Origin: a virus
Reading direction: 5' to 3' (one strand)
IMG/VR virus record: IMGVR_UViG_3300029813_000534
Location: 1 to 38,861 of that record
Length of the DNA stretch: 38,861 nucleotides
In this document: piece after piece, positions 6,707-15,681 of the stretch
How positions within the stretch are numbered: position 1 is the first letter of the stretch
How the letters are laid out: every line of letters starts with the position of its first letter
Notes under the pieces: generated by a model
Databases searched by the model: none
The model's input: only the letters and a program-made list of their open reading frames with translations
Told to the model about the DNA's origin: nothing
Program-made: the position numbers and the translations under genes

Positions 6707-6925
6707 CTATTTCTCAAGCCATTTCAGAAACTCATCTGCAATTTCTATTGCCTTTTTCGGGGTTACTTTTATCATGCCCTGGCCCTCGATATACGTCAGG
6801 GCGATACGCATCGAGTTCAGTTTGTCGATCCTTTTTTGCTCTGCACGCCTATCTGCGGGATTCCCCAAGGTTATTTTTGCATTATGACCGCCGAGTTTCG
6901 CTAGAATTTCTTCTTCTTTTTTCAT
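6707..6925 (-). CDS. Small unknown phage protein
   Basis: The 72-residue product is unrecognised. It is highly charged and mostly helical: an acidic start (KKEEEILAKLGG), a basic middle (RRAEQKRIDKL) and an amphipathic end (KKAIEIADEFLKWLEK). A strong ribosome site GGAGG precedes the ATG by about 5 bases. It belongs to the run of small genes after the tail fibre. Confidence 0.65.
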   Translation of the reverse strand: MKKEEEILAKLGGHNAKITLGNPADRRAEQKRIDKLNSMRIALTYIEGQGMIKVTPKKAIEIADEFLKWLEK

Positions 6926-6942
6926 GATACCTCCGTTTTTAT

Positions 6943-7248
6943 TTAAAAAACCCGTTTCCAGATATCACCGATATTGAGCCAAATTTCTGTAACTGGTTTC
7001 CAAACATCGCCTATGTTTATCTTCATTTCTAAAGCATCTTTCCAAACATCCCCGATGTTAATCTTCACATTTATCCCTGGCACTGTCCAAATACAGCCAC
7101 ACGCCTCACAAGCATATTGGTATACATGATTAACACAAAGGGTAGGGAGACCGGAACAATAAGAAGGCTTCCAAGAACAACCACACATTTCACAATCACC
7201 ATCCTCATAATGATAGTTACAGTTCGTAGGGACTCCTGAACATGCCAT
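6943..7248 (-). CDS. Cys-duplicated protein with three INIGDVWK repeats
   Basis: The 101-residue protein has two parts. Residues 3-52 hold two Cys modules with identical spacing (C3, C10, C19, C22, C24 and C31, C38, C47, C50, C52), a 28-residue duplication suited to zinc binding or disulfides. Residues 62-98 hold three 14-residue repeats centred on INIGDVWK (62-70, 76-84, 91-98). I recall similar INIGD-W repeats in phage tail-region proteins. Being directly downstream of the fibre gene, it may cap, chaperone or extend the fibre; this is inference. Confidence 0.7.
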   Translation of the reverse strand: MACSGVPTNCNYHYEDGDCEMCGCSWKPSYCSGLPTLCVNHVYQYACEACGCIWTVPGINVKINIGDVWKDALEMKINIGDVWKPVTEIWLNIGDIWKRVF

Positions 7249-7268
7249 TTTAAATTTGTCCTATCATT

Positions 7269-10025
7269 TTAAGGTGTGTATTTCACGAAGAGCGTTCCCC
7301 TTGTCGTTGTGTTTGGGGTTGGCGGATTTCCTGTTCCAAAAGCGACATTCACTACTTTGTCTAAACCCGCTGTTGTGTGGTCTACCGCCTCTACCGCCCC
7401 TGTGAAAGCTCCTCCTGAATACGGCATCAATCCAAGGGAAGTATGAACCGCTTTCGTATGGCGGGCAGTGTTATAATATTGTCCATGGTCGTCACCGCCA
7501 AGTCCTGAAAGTGCTCCATGGTCATGGCTATGAGCTATGAGGGCAAAGTGGTCGTCAAAATAAGGCTTCATCACAGTGGCAAAATTAGCCGGGGTGTAAT
7601 ATCTGATATAATCATCATTTGAGCCGTAAATACGAGTGGGGGCAGTTGTGCCTGCAGTACCGCTCGTTGTGTTAATCCATCCTAACTGTAAATAGCCACT
7701 GGCATCCCTAACGGCACAAGTATTTATCGAATTTCTCGTTTGACTTGCGGAAAAACCATCCACTGAACCGGCATTTATGGCTAAGGAATCATGGATCGCT
7801 TTGGTATGGTTGGAAAGAACCTGCGCTATGGTGTTTGGGAGTGATTTATGCTCTGCTGGCACGAATCCAGTCAGGCTATCGTGGTTTACCTGGTCGGCTC
7901 CTCCTGAATGATGCCTTGAGGCATGGGCGGGCAAATCCGTCGCATAAAGAGTGGACCAAACAGGCTCGTATGTGCCCGCTTTGAGATATTGCCCCGCAGT
8001 ACCCTTGGTCAGGTACTGCCACATAGGCCCGCTCCCGCCGATGATAAGGTCGCCCCGCACCACATTGTGAGCGCCCGTGTCTGTGTGAACAGCTGAGAGA
8101 AGATTATGGGCAGAACTGGTAGGAGCAGACCAAGCGCCGTCTGCCCTCAAGAAATTCGTTGTGCTGCCAGTCAGCTTCTTCAAAAGGCCATGCCTTGTGG
8201 TCGAGGCATTGAGGTCAATGTTGTCGTCTGGCGTTCCAAGGTCATCAAGCTTGAGAAGATCGTCGCCCGCCTGACCGTGGGTTGCGGAATGGAGCTGGTC
8301 GTGATGAGCGTTGACTGGCGAGTCAGACAGTTCGCTGTGAGACTTTGACGAATGGGAGGCAAGTGTATGAGCGGAGGGCGGGAATGTCCCAGGTTTGCTT
8401 TGAACCATTGTCCATCCAACATGCATCCAGACAAGATCAGTCCCGTCTGACCCCAAAAACTGATCTACGGAACCTTTGCCCAGCTTTGACCATTTGGGAG
8501 TGGCGTTCCCTACAATGATATCGCCCCTTGCCACGCTGCCAACAACCGTGTCCGGATGGACAGCAGACAGGAAATCATGGTCTCTATCATGGTGTTGATT
8601 TGCGGTTACGCTTGCCAGCTGGCTATGGCCGAGTGGTCCCCACTCGAAGGACGTCTCCCCTGTCGCTTTAATCACATGACCTGCAACAAGCCCCGAAGCT
8701 GTGTGATAAGCACCGCCCAGCACATGGGACTGGGGATGGTGCTGGTCTGCGGTTACGTTAGTCAAACCTGCGTGCTGTCTCGTTACTAAGTCCGTAAGGT
8801 TTGAGCCTGTTTTTGAAATATAAGCCCAACCAATCGCAGTCCCTTCCCATACGCCTATTCCCACAGTTCCAAGTTGAGTGATATTTAGAGCATTATGGAC
8901 TGCTACGTTATGATTGCTCAGAACCTCTGCTATGGTGTTGGGCAGGGACTTATGCTCCGCCGCCACAAAGCCAAGTAGGAGATCATGACCGACCTGATCG
9001 GCTCCTCCTGAATGATGTGCAGAGGCGTGAATTTGGTCGTGATGGTCGTCCACCCCAATTCCTGTCAACGCACTATGGGGCTTCGTGCTGTGGGAAGCTA
9101 AAGTATGCGACTGGGGATGGTGCTGATCTGAAGACACGCTGCCCAAATCGCTGTGGTAAAGGGCAGACCAGGCAAAAGACGCTTCCCCTGTTGCCCGTAT
9201 CACATAACCTGCGATAAGACCTGAGGCTGTGTGATAAGCATCGGCCAAGGGATGGGCTGGCAGGTCTGAGGCCTGAATGGCTTGGAAAGCAAAAGTGGTG
9301 GGTGCTGTGGCTCTGAGATAATGACCCGCCGTCAATCCTGATGCTGTGTGCTTTGCCCCGACAAGAGTATGAGCAGAAGGAGTGAATGTTCCGGGTATGT
9401 TCTGAAGCATTGACCAATCAACATCCCTCCAAACAAGGTCAGTCCCATCCGACCCCAGAAATGTGTCTTCCGCTCCCTTGCCCAGCTTTGACCATTTGGG
9501 AGTGGCGTTCCCGATGATTATATCCCCTCTGACCACGCTACCGGCAAGCGAGTCCGGATGGTCGGCAGACAGGATGTTGTGGCCCCTGGCATGGTGCTGG
9601 TCAGGTAAAATCCCTGCTAGCTCGCTGTGGCTGAGCGGCCCCCACTCGAAAGACGCCTCTCCCGTCGCCTTAATCACATGACCCGCGACAAGGCCCGAGG
9701 CGGTATGCTGTACGCCGGTTAGCTCATGGGCGGAAGGGGTGAAAGTTTCAGGCTTGCTCGTTACCCTGTCCCAATGAACTTGTTTTTTGCCTGCATCCTC
9801 GCCCTCAAAAAAGGCATTTAACTCCGTCTCTGTATAGTAGCGGTCATCATGTGTATGTGCGGATGGCGGATAAGTAGCTGGCTTGTCGGGAATATTCGCC
9901 CAGAAAGCTTCGCCCCAGAAGTCGGTTATCTCAGAGCGGGGATGGGTGTGTGCGCCTGGAGCCCCGACCAGCCCCGCTCTCTTCTCGAATTCCTCTATGC
10001 TAAGCCACTTCTTTTTTATGTCCAT
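7269..10025 (-). CDS. Large histidine-rich tail fibre protein
   Basis: The 918-residue protein has the hallmarks of a trimeric tail fibre: an N-terminal region with AHTHPRSEITDF (25-36) and AHTHDDRYYTETEL (56-69), many HxH and HH motifs throughout that in other fibres coordinate metal along the trimer axis, and low-complexity Ala/Ser/Gly/His segments. A block of about 113 residues occurs twice, at 107-219 and 441-553, and a second block at 337-381 recurs at 705-749. The C-terminal 60 residues (from PYSGGAFTG) are unique and may form the receptor-binding or assembly tip. It follows the hub gene at once. Receptor binding is the likely role. Confidence 0.88.
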   Translation of the reverse strand: MDIKKKWLSIEEFEKRAGLVGAPGAHTHPRSEITDFWGEAFWANIPDKPATYPPSAHTHDDRYYTETELNAFFEGEDAGKKQVHWDRVTSKPETFTPSAHELTGVQHTASGLVAGHVIKATGEASFEWGPLSHSELAGILPDQHHARGHNILSADHPDSLAGSVVRGDIIIGNATPKWSKLGKGAEDTFLGSDGTDLVWRDVDWSMLQNIPGTFTPSAHTLVGAKHTASGLTAGHYLRATAPTTFAFQAIQASDLPAHPLADAYHTASGLIAGYVIRATGEASFAWSALYHSDLGSVSSDQHHPQSHTLASHSTKPHSALTGIGVDDHHDQIHASAHHSGGADQVGHDLLLGFVAAEHKSLPNTIAEVLSNHNVAVHNALNITQLGTVGIGVWEGTAIGWAYISKTGSNLTDLVTRQHAGLTNVTADQHHPQSHVLGGAYHTASGLVAGHVIKATGETSFEWGPLGHSQLASVTANQHHDRDHDFLSAVHPDTVVGSVARGDIIVGNATPKWSKLGKGSVDQFLGSDGTDLVWMHVGWTMVQSKPGTFPPSAHTLASHSSKSHSELSDSPVNAHHDQLHSATHGQAGDDLLKLDDLGTPDDNIDLNASTTRHGLLKKLTGSTTNFLRADGAWSAPTSSAHNLLSAVHTDTGAHNVVRGDLIIGGSGPMWQYLTKGTAGQYLKAGTYEPVWSTLYATDLPAHASRHHSGGADQVNHDSLTGFVPAEHKSLPNTIAQVLSNHTKAIHDSLAINAGSVDGFSASQTRNSINTCAVRDASGYLQLGWINTTSGTAGTTAPTRIYGSNDDYIRYYTPANFATVMKPYFDDHFALIAHSHDHGALSGLGGDDHGQYYNTARHTKAVHTSLGLMPYSGGAFTGAVEAVDHTTAGLDKVVNVAFGTGNPPTPNTTTRGTLFVKYTP
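8367..9707 (-). repeat. Direct duplication about 1002 bp apart in fibre gene
   Basis: Residues 107-219 and 441-553 of the fibre align at an offset of exactly 334 codons. At the DNA level the two copies still share an identical 32-base stretch (8479-8510 and 9481-9512). This indicates either a fairly recent internal duplication or ongoing gene conversion, and would allow fibre-length changes by recombination. Confidence 0.8.
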
Positions 10026-10026
10026 G

Positions 10027-11922
10027 TTATGTCTCGCACTTATAAGTTGTGCTGAAACCTTCTATTTTAATATCTCTAATTATGCCTGTTTGTGGTATCT
10101 CCAAAACTGGGGAGAGTCTTTCCTTCCATGAGATTTTGTCCCCGAGTTCAAGAGGAACTGCACAAAACGGAATCTCAATATCTGAATACCATTTAGGGTC
10201 TTTGTATTCCGCAAGCAATTTGTCGCACATGGCGTTTATGGAATCCTGGTCTTGGAAGAGATGGTTCCTTATGGTCAATGTCCTCTCGCCATAAGTGTCT
10301 ATCGAGGCTCCTTCCGCATCATCGGCAGCCTCTCCTTTCAATTCAGGTGGCATCGTCTCTTCCTTGTTCACGGGTTCAGCCTGTTTCATGCCTTCGATGA
10401 CTATCCTGTTTTTGACCTCGTTTCGGTCCTGATAATTGGAGAACGATGCTATATGCTTCTGATCGGTGAAAGTGAAGGCTGTCTCGGCCGGTGCCGGTTT
10501 TGGCTTGAATACGGGAGTCCCGTCCCATTTGAAATGAAACCTATACGCGACGCCATTAGCACCCCCACGCTCGCAGAGCTTCTTTATGGCGTTCAGGCAT
10601 GTTGACCCGGGTTCGAACCAAATTTTATCGATTGTTATGTTTGTGGGTGTATATTCCATGGCATCAAGAGCAGCATCCCTGTTCGCATAGAGCCCGCATT
10701 TTACGAGGATGTCTGCGACCGCATTCTCTGGCGCCGTGGCCGTAAAATAATAGATTACAACCTGTTTCCCGATGACGATCGTTTTGTTTATATCAAAATA
10801 GACAATCTCGGCAGGATGAGGATATTCGCCCGTATTTTCCTCCGGATCGTAATACCAACCCTCATCTTCCTCCCCTTGCCAAACTGGCACCCCATCGTAT
10901 GTAATATAATAAGGGCCTGTTGAAACTGGATCAAGACCCAATAGCTCATAATATCTTTTCCAATAAGGTATGAATTCCCAAATGGAGAATTGGTCTACTC
11001 GAAGGTCAGCAATTCCAACGCAGCTAATAATCCACATCTGGATCGCCCCAGTATCCTTAGCGGTAAAATAGATTACGTCATCTGTCCATTCATTGGTTGG
11101 ATAATATGCCTTATCTTTGCAAACGCCTGAGGCCTGGCGAATTTGGATGCGCATCACCGAATCGCCTACTTCACCTACCCCGCGATGTTTGAACTTAACT
11201 TTATACTCTTTGCCGGCTGTGGCAGCACCAACATTTAGATTCTTGGCACTCCCCCATCCTTCTCCTACCGCAGTCAGTCTGCCAACCCAACCCGATGGTT
11301 GGTCATCATCATCCACATCATTAAAGTGAGCAAAAGTGCAATCTGTGGCAACCCAATTGTCGACATTATCATCTTCATTATTTATGTCCATCGCATCGAT
11401 TTCTGCATAAATCTCGTCTTCTAACAACCCATCGGAAGGCCAGGAGTTGAATGCCTGCGATGCGCCCCAATAATTATCAGGACTCCTGAGTTCCGTGTCC
11501 TCAAGGAGCTTCATAAAATCCCCACCGGTGAGGTTTACCTTTTGAGCAAGCGCCTCGAAACGAGGTTCGTCAATATAGCCGATCATCCGTTGCCAGTATT
11601 TGTCGACACCCCCATAAGTTCCGCCGAGCCATATCCGGGCTTTCCTTCCCGTCTTGAGATAATCTTCATAACCTGAGTCCGGGTGTTTGGGATGGAAGAT
11701 GCTGTCTTCATTCGACAGCATGGCGCTCAATACACCGCCTACTGGATTTGGGGTCATTCCTGCACCACCCAGAGAACCGGAGATGCTCTCGACATAATTC
11801 TTGCTATCGAGGTCACAGAGGTTGACCCAGTTGTCTGCGCCTACCTCGATCTCCAGCTTCATCAGCGGTTGCTGTCCCGGGGCGAGAAGCTGGTCGATTG
11901 TTACATCACCCAAAGCCTGCAT
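10027..11922 (-). CDS. Tail hub/baseplate protein with inserted carbohydrate-binding-like domain
   Basis: The 631-residue protein lies between the distal tail protein and the fibre, the usual place of the tail hub (gp27-like or tail-associated protein). Residues 1-150 carry a hub-like strand-rich start and 320-631 the second part, ending in the beta-rich PLELGDKISWKERL and TGIIRDIKIEGF typical of hub C-termini. Residues about 177-316 (from DAMDINNEDDN to RVDQFSIWEF) look like a galactose-binding/CBM-type jelly roll inserted between the halves, starting with an Asp-rich linker. Sugar binding by this insert is inference. The start overlaps the previous stop by one base (TGATG). Confidence 0.75.
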   Translation of the reverse strand: MQALGDVTIDQLLAPGQQPLMKLEIEVGADNWVNLCDLDSKNYVESISGSLGGAGMTPNPVGGVLSAMLSNEDSIFHPKHPDSGYEDYLKTGRKARIWLGGTYGGVDKYWQRMIGYIDEPRFEALAQKVNLTGGDFMKLLEDTELRSPDNYWGASQAFNSWPSDGLLEDEIYAEIDAMDINNEDDNVDNWVATDCTFAHFNDVDDDDQPSGWVGRLTAVGEGWGSAKNLNVGAATAGKEYKVKFKHRGVGEVGDSVMRIQIRQASGVCKDKAYYPTNEWTDDVIYFTAKDTGAIQMWIISCVGIADLRVDQFSIWEFIPYWKRYYELLGLDPVSTGPYYITYDGVPVWQGEEDEGWYYDPEENTGEYPHPAEIVYFDINKTIVIGKQVVIYYFTATAPENAVADILVKCGLYANRDAALDAMEYTPTNITIDKIWFEPGSTCLNAIKKLCERGGANGVAYRFHFKWDGTPVFKPKPAPAETAFTFTDQKHIASFSNYQDRNEVKNRIVIEGMKQAEPVNKEETMPPELKGEAADDAEGASIDTYGERTLTIRNHLFQDQDSINAMCDKLLAEYKDPKWYSDIEIPFCAVPLELGDKISWKERLSPVLEIPQTGIIRDIKIEGFSTTYKCET

Positions 11923-12287
11923 CAGATAGCCTCGTCCAAAGTCATGGTCGCTTTATATAATTTCGTTGCAGATATAGGATCCACGGAATCATAAGAGAAA
12001 GCGGTTATAACGACATCATAAAGCGTTGCCGACTCATCGTTATTCTGCCATTTGAGTATCTGATTGAGAGCCACCAAGTCTGTGAGGTCAACCAGCTCGG
12101 CTGCCGTCAGCTTCGTCCAATTCAAAGTCCATCTTCTGTATTCCTGAAAAAACGCCCACCTGAAACTGCCATCGCTCATCTTTGCCTTCTCTGCCTGCTT
12201 TACTAGCTCAATAGGTATCGGTATCGTAATTGTGCCAGGAAGCACATCGCCAGCATCGCCAACTAAGCCCAAATTTTTGTTCGCCAT
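11922..12287 (-). CDS. Distal tail-like protein
   Basis: The 121-residue protein lies between the tape measure and the hub, where the distal tail protein or a small hub adaptor is normally encoded. It is mixed helix/strand with conserved-looking aromatic residues (RWAFFQEYRRWTLNWTKL at about 43-60) and a final strand LYKATMTLDEAI. Assignment rests on order and size rather than a motif I can name. Confidence 0.6.
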   Translation of the reverse strand: MANKNLGLVGDAGDVLPGTITIPIPIELVKQAEKAKMSDGSFRWAFFQEYRRWTLNWTKLTAAELVDLTDLVALNQILKWQNNDESATLYDVVITAFSYDSVDPISATKLYKATMTLDEAI

Positions 12288-15200
12288 TTACTTTATCCTC
12301 CCATACTGATAGTCAATCTCTCTTTTAAGAAGCTCACCAGCCTCCCTTATCGTATCTCTATCGAGAGTTTGGGCATATATATTGACTATTGGCTGAATTA
12401 CGGCAGGTGCGAATGCAGGCTCAGGAGAAGCGACTCGAGGCATCTCCTTGCTTATTATCTCAGCTAGCTTGGCGGGAGAGGCAATAATCTCACCTCTTGG
12501 CCCGTGACCGGCCATTACTGGCATGGGTCTGGGAATTAAGCCACCTTCTTGTAGCGAAGGGAACTTCGCCGCCGAAATCACCGCAAGCTGGACTGCACCA
12601 GCGGCGGCCGCCAATCCTGCTAATATGAAATTCGGCAAAGCTTCGATTATCGCCGATGCAATGTCTATGGCGGCTATTACGAGGGAGATTTTTTTATGAG
12701 ACTCAAATGCTTTCTTCGCGATTTCGTTCTTCTTCTTTTCGTAATCTTCATCGAGCTTTGCAAATGCATCGTACTTTTCTTTCTCCAATTCCTCAAGCGC
12801 TTCTTCTTTCTCCTCCTCGCTCATTAAACTATTTTCTATGGCTTCCTTTTCGGCTTCATACCGTTCATCAAGTCCTTCCCTTTCTGCGTTTGTCGCTTCA
12901 TCCAATGCTATTATTTGGTTAGCGAGTTTGACCTGACCCAAATTGCCTATCTGGGAGATAAGATTTGCCGTGGCATCGGCTATCTCAAGAAATTTCTCCT
13001 TGAAAGTGGCTGCAACCTCTCCCATCTCGCCCCTCAACTTCTTCAATGCTTCGACATAGGCATCTAGGCTGATTGTGCCTGCATCATATTGCTCCTTGAG
13101 CAACTTCAATTTCTCCTCAAGTTCCTCCGCTCTTTTTGCCGATTCTTTTATGGTGATTATTCCCAGTTCCTCTTGAAGCTTAATCCAGGCCTCGTTTTCT
13201 CCTTTCACATCTGACAGGGACTCTTTAACCCTGTCTAATTCTTCTCTCAGTTTATTGCTTCCCTCGGTATAATCGAATAGCGTGATTTTCCCTGTTTCAT
13301 ATTTTTCGTTAAGCAATTTCAAACTTTCTTCAAGTTCCTTTATCTTTTTCTTTTTTTCCTCTATTGTGAATATTCCAAGAGCCGCCTGAAGCTTAGCCCA
13401 TGCCTCGGTTTTTTTCTTCGCATCCTCAAGCGATTTATTAAGCTCATCTATCTCGTCTTTAGTTGCCTTGACTGCCTTTGCATAATCGGATGCTGTATAT
13501 ATGTTATCCTTCTGTTTCTTTTCGAGGGTTTTGAGCCTTTCGTTAAGCTCTTCTATTCTCTTTTTTTTTGCTTCTATGCTTGTGATTCCGAGTTCTATCT
13601 CGACTTCAGCCCATTCTTTAGCTTTCGTCTTCGCTTTCTCAAGCAGTTCAAGCTGATTCTTCATATCTTCATTCATGTCACGGATTCTTTTTCTTGCATC
13701 CTCTTCGATTTTCCTTGCTGCCGCCTGTTCATCTCTCAGTTCTTTCCTCTTTTTCCTTTCTTCCTTCAAAAGCGTAATAAGAGCGAACTGCAAGTCTTTT
13801 CCATGCTCGCCTGCCTTAATCGCCTTCATCAACTCTTGGGTATTTCCTCCGTAGGCCTTCCTCAATTTTATGTATTCTTTTTCTGTCAGGCCAGCCAACT
13901 CTATTGCCCTCTTTACATGCCTTGCCGATGCCTTACCCGCATCATCAAATTTTTCCATTTCTTTTGCTGTTTTGTATTGTTCCCATCGCAGTTTAAGAAG
14001 TATTGCGACGATGGCTCCAATAGCCACTAAAACCATTCCCGCAGGATTTGTCGCAAGAAAAACCATAGCTGTTGCCAAGCCCATAATTCCTGTTATTACT
14101 GCTGGTATAATCGTGGTGGTTAGTGCGCCGAATATCAATAAAATCGGGCCGAGAGCGGCTACCAGTCCCGCTATTTTGAGTATCAATTTCTTCTTCCCCT
14201 CAGTAAGCTCCGTAAAAGCTACTATCGCCGGTCTAATCTTTTTATCTATCAGGTCTCTTATTATAGGGCCGAGTACTGCGAATATTTGAATCGATGCCTC
14301 GTTTATGATCGATGTCAGCAATTTGAACGAACCCATGAATGTATCTAACTGTTTATCTGCCATTTCTGCGGCTCTGTTTGTGTCTGTTATTTCTTTCTCA
14401 AACTTGTCAAGTGCATCTGCACCTTGAGCAATCAGCGAAGCCATTGCCGGACCTGCCCTCACTGCGAATATTTTGAGGATATGAGTAGCAGTAGCACCTC
14501 GTTCCTCGAGCTTCCTTATGATTTCTGCCATGCTGTATATTTCCGGATTAACATCTCCAATTTTTAAACCAAGATCCGCCAATCCTTCCCTCGTCGCTCC
14601 TGTTCCCAATGTCAGTTTCGCCAGTGCCATCCTCAAAGCCGTTCCTGCCGTGGATGCTTCAAATCCTGCGTTGTAAAGCCCCATCAGAGCGGCGGTCGTC
14701 TCCTCAATCTCGTAACCTAAAGAATGAGCGATCGGTCCGACATAAGTCATCGATAATTTCAGTTTTTCGAGCGTCGCCTGAGAACCCATGATTGCTGCAG
14801 CAAATACGTTCGTCACCCTACCTGTGTCCTTGGTGGTTATTTGAAACTGGTTCATAGAGGCAATGACGGCTTCCGTCGCAAAGGCCAGATCGCTCTGGGT
14901 CGCTGCAGCTAAATGGAGGGTAGGTTTAATGGCCTCTGCCATCTTTTTCGAATCCCAACCAGCACTAGCCATATAATACATAGCATCGCCAGCCTGCTTT
15001 GCTGAAAATACAGTAGTAGCCCCCATCTCCCGGGCTTTAGCAGTCATGGAGGCAAGAGCCGTTTCTCCTTCTCCTGTGACAGCCCAAGCGTTCGTCATAG
15101 CGTATTCAAAATCCGCCCCTGCTTTGACCGCAAGAACCCCCAAAGCGACTAAAGGAAGTGTGATGTAGCGTGTCATTTTTTTGCCGGCAGCGGTCATCGT

Positions 15201-15302
15201 CTTCCCGACTCTAGCCATCCGCCCTTCGACTTGAGCCATGCCCGCATTGAATTTATCCAGACGAGCGCCAATCTCTACCCAGTGTTCAGCAAGTTTAGCC
15301 AT
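12288..15302 (-). CDS. Tail tape measure protein (TP901 type)
   Basis: The 1004-residue protein sets tail length and probably helps DNA entry. Residues 1-340 match TP901-family tape measures: a start with ARLDKFNAGMAQVEGRM, a hydrophobic patch, then FEYAMTNAWAVTGEGE and repeated Ala/Gly-rich helices. Residues about 365-435 hold strongly hydrophobic membrane-like segments. About 450-770 is coiled coil with three tandem 70-73-residue repeats, each starting with W-x6-LGI. A second hydrophobic part lies near 890-930. It immediately follows the frameshifted chaperone gene, as in most siphophages. Confidence 0.92.
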   Translation of the reverse strand: MAKLAEHWVEIGARLDKFNAGMAQVEGRMARVGKTMTAAGKKMTRYITLPLVALGVLAVKAGADFEYAMTNAWAVTGEGETALASMTAKAREMGATTVFSAKQAGDAMYYMASAGWDSKKMAEAIKPTLHLAAATQSDLAFATEAVIASMNQFQITTKDTGRVTNVFAAAIMGSQATLEKLKLSMTYVGPIAHSLGYEIEETTAALMGLYNAGFEASTAGTALRMALAKLTLGTGATREGLADLGLKIGDVNPEIYSMAEIIRKLEERGATATHILKIFAVRAGPAMASLIAQGADALDKFEKEITDTNRAAEMADKQLDTFMGSFKLLTSIINEASIQIFAVLGPIIRDLIDKKIRPAIVAFTELTEGKKKLILKIAGLVAALGPILLIFGALTTTIIPAVITGIMGLATAMVFLATNPAGMVLVAIGAIVAILLKLRWEQYKTAKEMEKFDDAGKASARHVKRAIELAGLTEKEYIKLRKAYGGNTQELMKAIKAGEHGKDLQFALITLLKEERKKRKELRDEQAAARKIEEDARKRIRDMNEDMKNQLELLEKAKTKAKEWAEVEIELGITSIEAKKKRIEELNERLKTLEKKQKDNIYTASDYAKAVKATKDEIDELNKSLEDAKKKTEAWAKLQAALGIFTIEEKKKKIKELEESLKLLNEKYETGKITLFDYTEGSNKLREELDRVKESLSDVKGENEAWIKLQEELGIITIKESAKRAEELEEKLKLLKEQYDAGTISLDAYVEALKKLRGEMGEVAATFKEKFLEIADATANLISQIGNLGQVKLANQIIALDEATNAEREGLDERYEAEKEAIENSLMSEEEKEEALEELEKEKYDAFAKLDEDYEKKKNEIAKKAFESHKKISLVIAAIDIASAIIEALPNFILAGLAAAAGAVQLAVISAAKFPSLQEGGLIPRPMPVMAGHGPRGEIIASPAKLAEIISKEMPRVASPEPAFAPAVIQPIVNIYAQTLDRDTIREAGELLKREIDYQYGRIK
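13030..13640 (-). repeat. Three tandem 70-73-residue coiled-coil repeats in tape measure
   Basis: Copies begin near residues 559, 629 and 702 with W-AEVEIELGITSI, W-AKLQAALGIFTI and W-IKLQEELGIITI, each followed by a Lys/Glu helix and a Y-x(2)-G-x-[IY] turn. They are diverged at the DNA level. Adding or losing a copy would change predicted tail length in a fixed step. Confidence 0.75.
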
Positions 15303-15303
15303 A

Positions 15304-15681
15304 TTAATTTTCCTTCATTGTTTTCATCAATTTTTTATAGTCCTCTTCGTCGAATATCTTGAGCTTAAGTCGTCTAAGCGTCTCCATCGCCTCTTTCTTC
15401 CTCTTTTCTGGATCCACTATTTCTATCTCATCTGCGAATTTGAATAAATCATCCTCTTTAATATCCGCCTTGAGGACTTTTCCCGATATATTAAGAATAC
15501 GCGTTGCCAACCAACGGAATCGCTTCCATTCTTCTTTCTTTCTCTCTGCCTCCTTCTCAATATAGACATCTACTATATCGAATGTCTCCCTCGGCGTCTG
15601 TCGCCAAAACTCCACAGGCCGAATTTCCGCAGAAAGCGCTAAGCTATAGGCTTTCTCTAAGTATTCTTTCCAGGTATAACT
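15304..15681 (-). CDS. Tail assembly chaperone C-terminal part, made by -1 frameshift
   Basis: This frame is open from the A6 slip site to the TAA at 15304 and gives 125 residues that continue the upstream chaperone: SYTWKEYLEKAYSLALSAEI, then RPVEFWRQTPRETF, a hallmark of siphophage chaperone extensions, then a Lys/Glu-rich helix bundle. A GTG at 15615 could start a 103-residue product, but that would cut the conserved segment, so the main product is probably a 237-residue fusion (112 residues of the first frame plus 125), like lambda gpG-GT. The extension would bind the tape measure while the N-terminal part recruits tube protein. Confidence 0.8.
   Translation of the reverse strand, partial: SYTWKEYLEKAYSLALSAEIRPVEFWRQTPRETFDIVDVYIEKEAERKKEEWKRFRWLATRILNISGKVLKADIKEDDLFKFADEIEIVDPEKRKKEAMETLRRLKLKIFDEEDYKKLMKTMKEN

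Noticed and set aside
7269-10025. Three RGD/RGDI triplets in the tail fibre, suggestive of integrin binding
   Set aside because: They occur inside a duplicated internal block and the phage infects bacteria; the repeats explain them.
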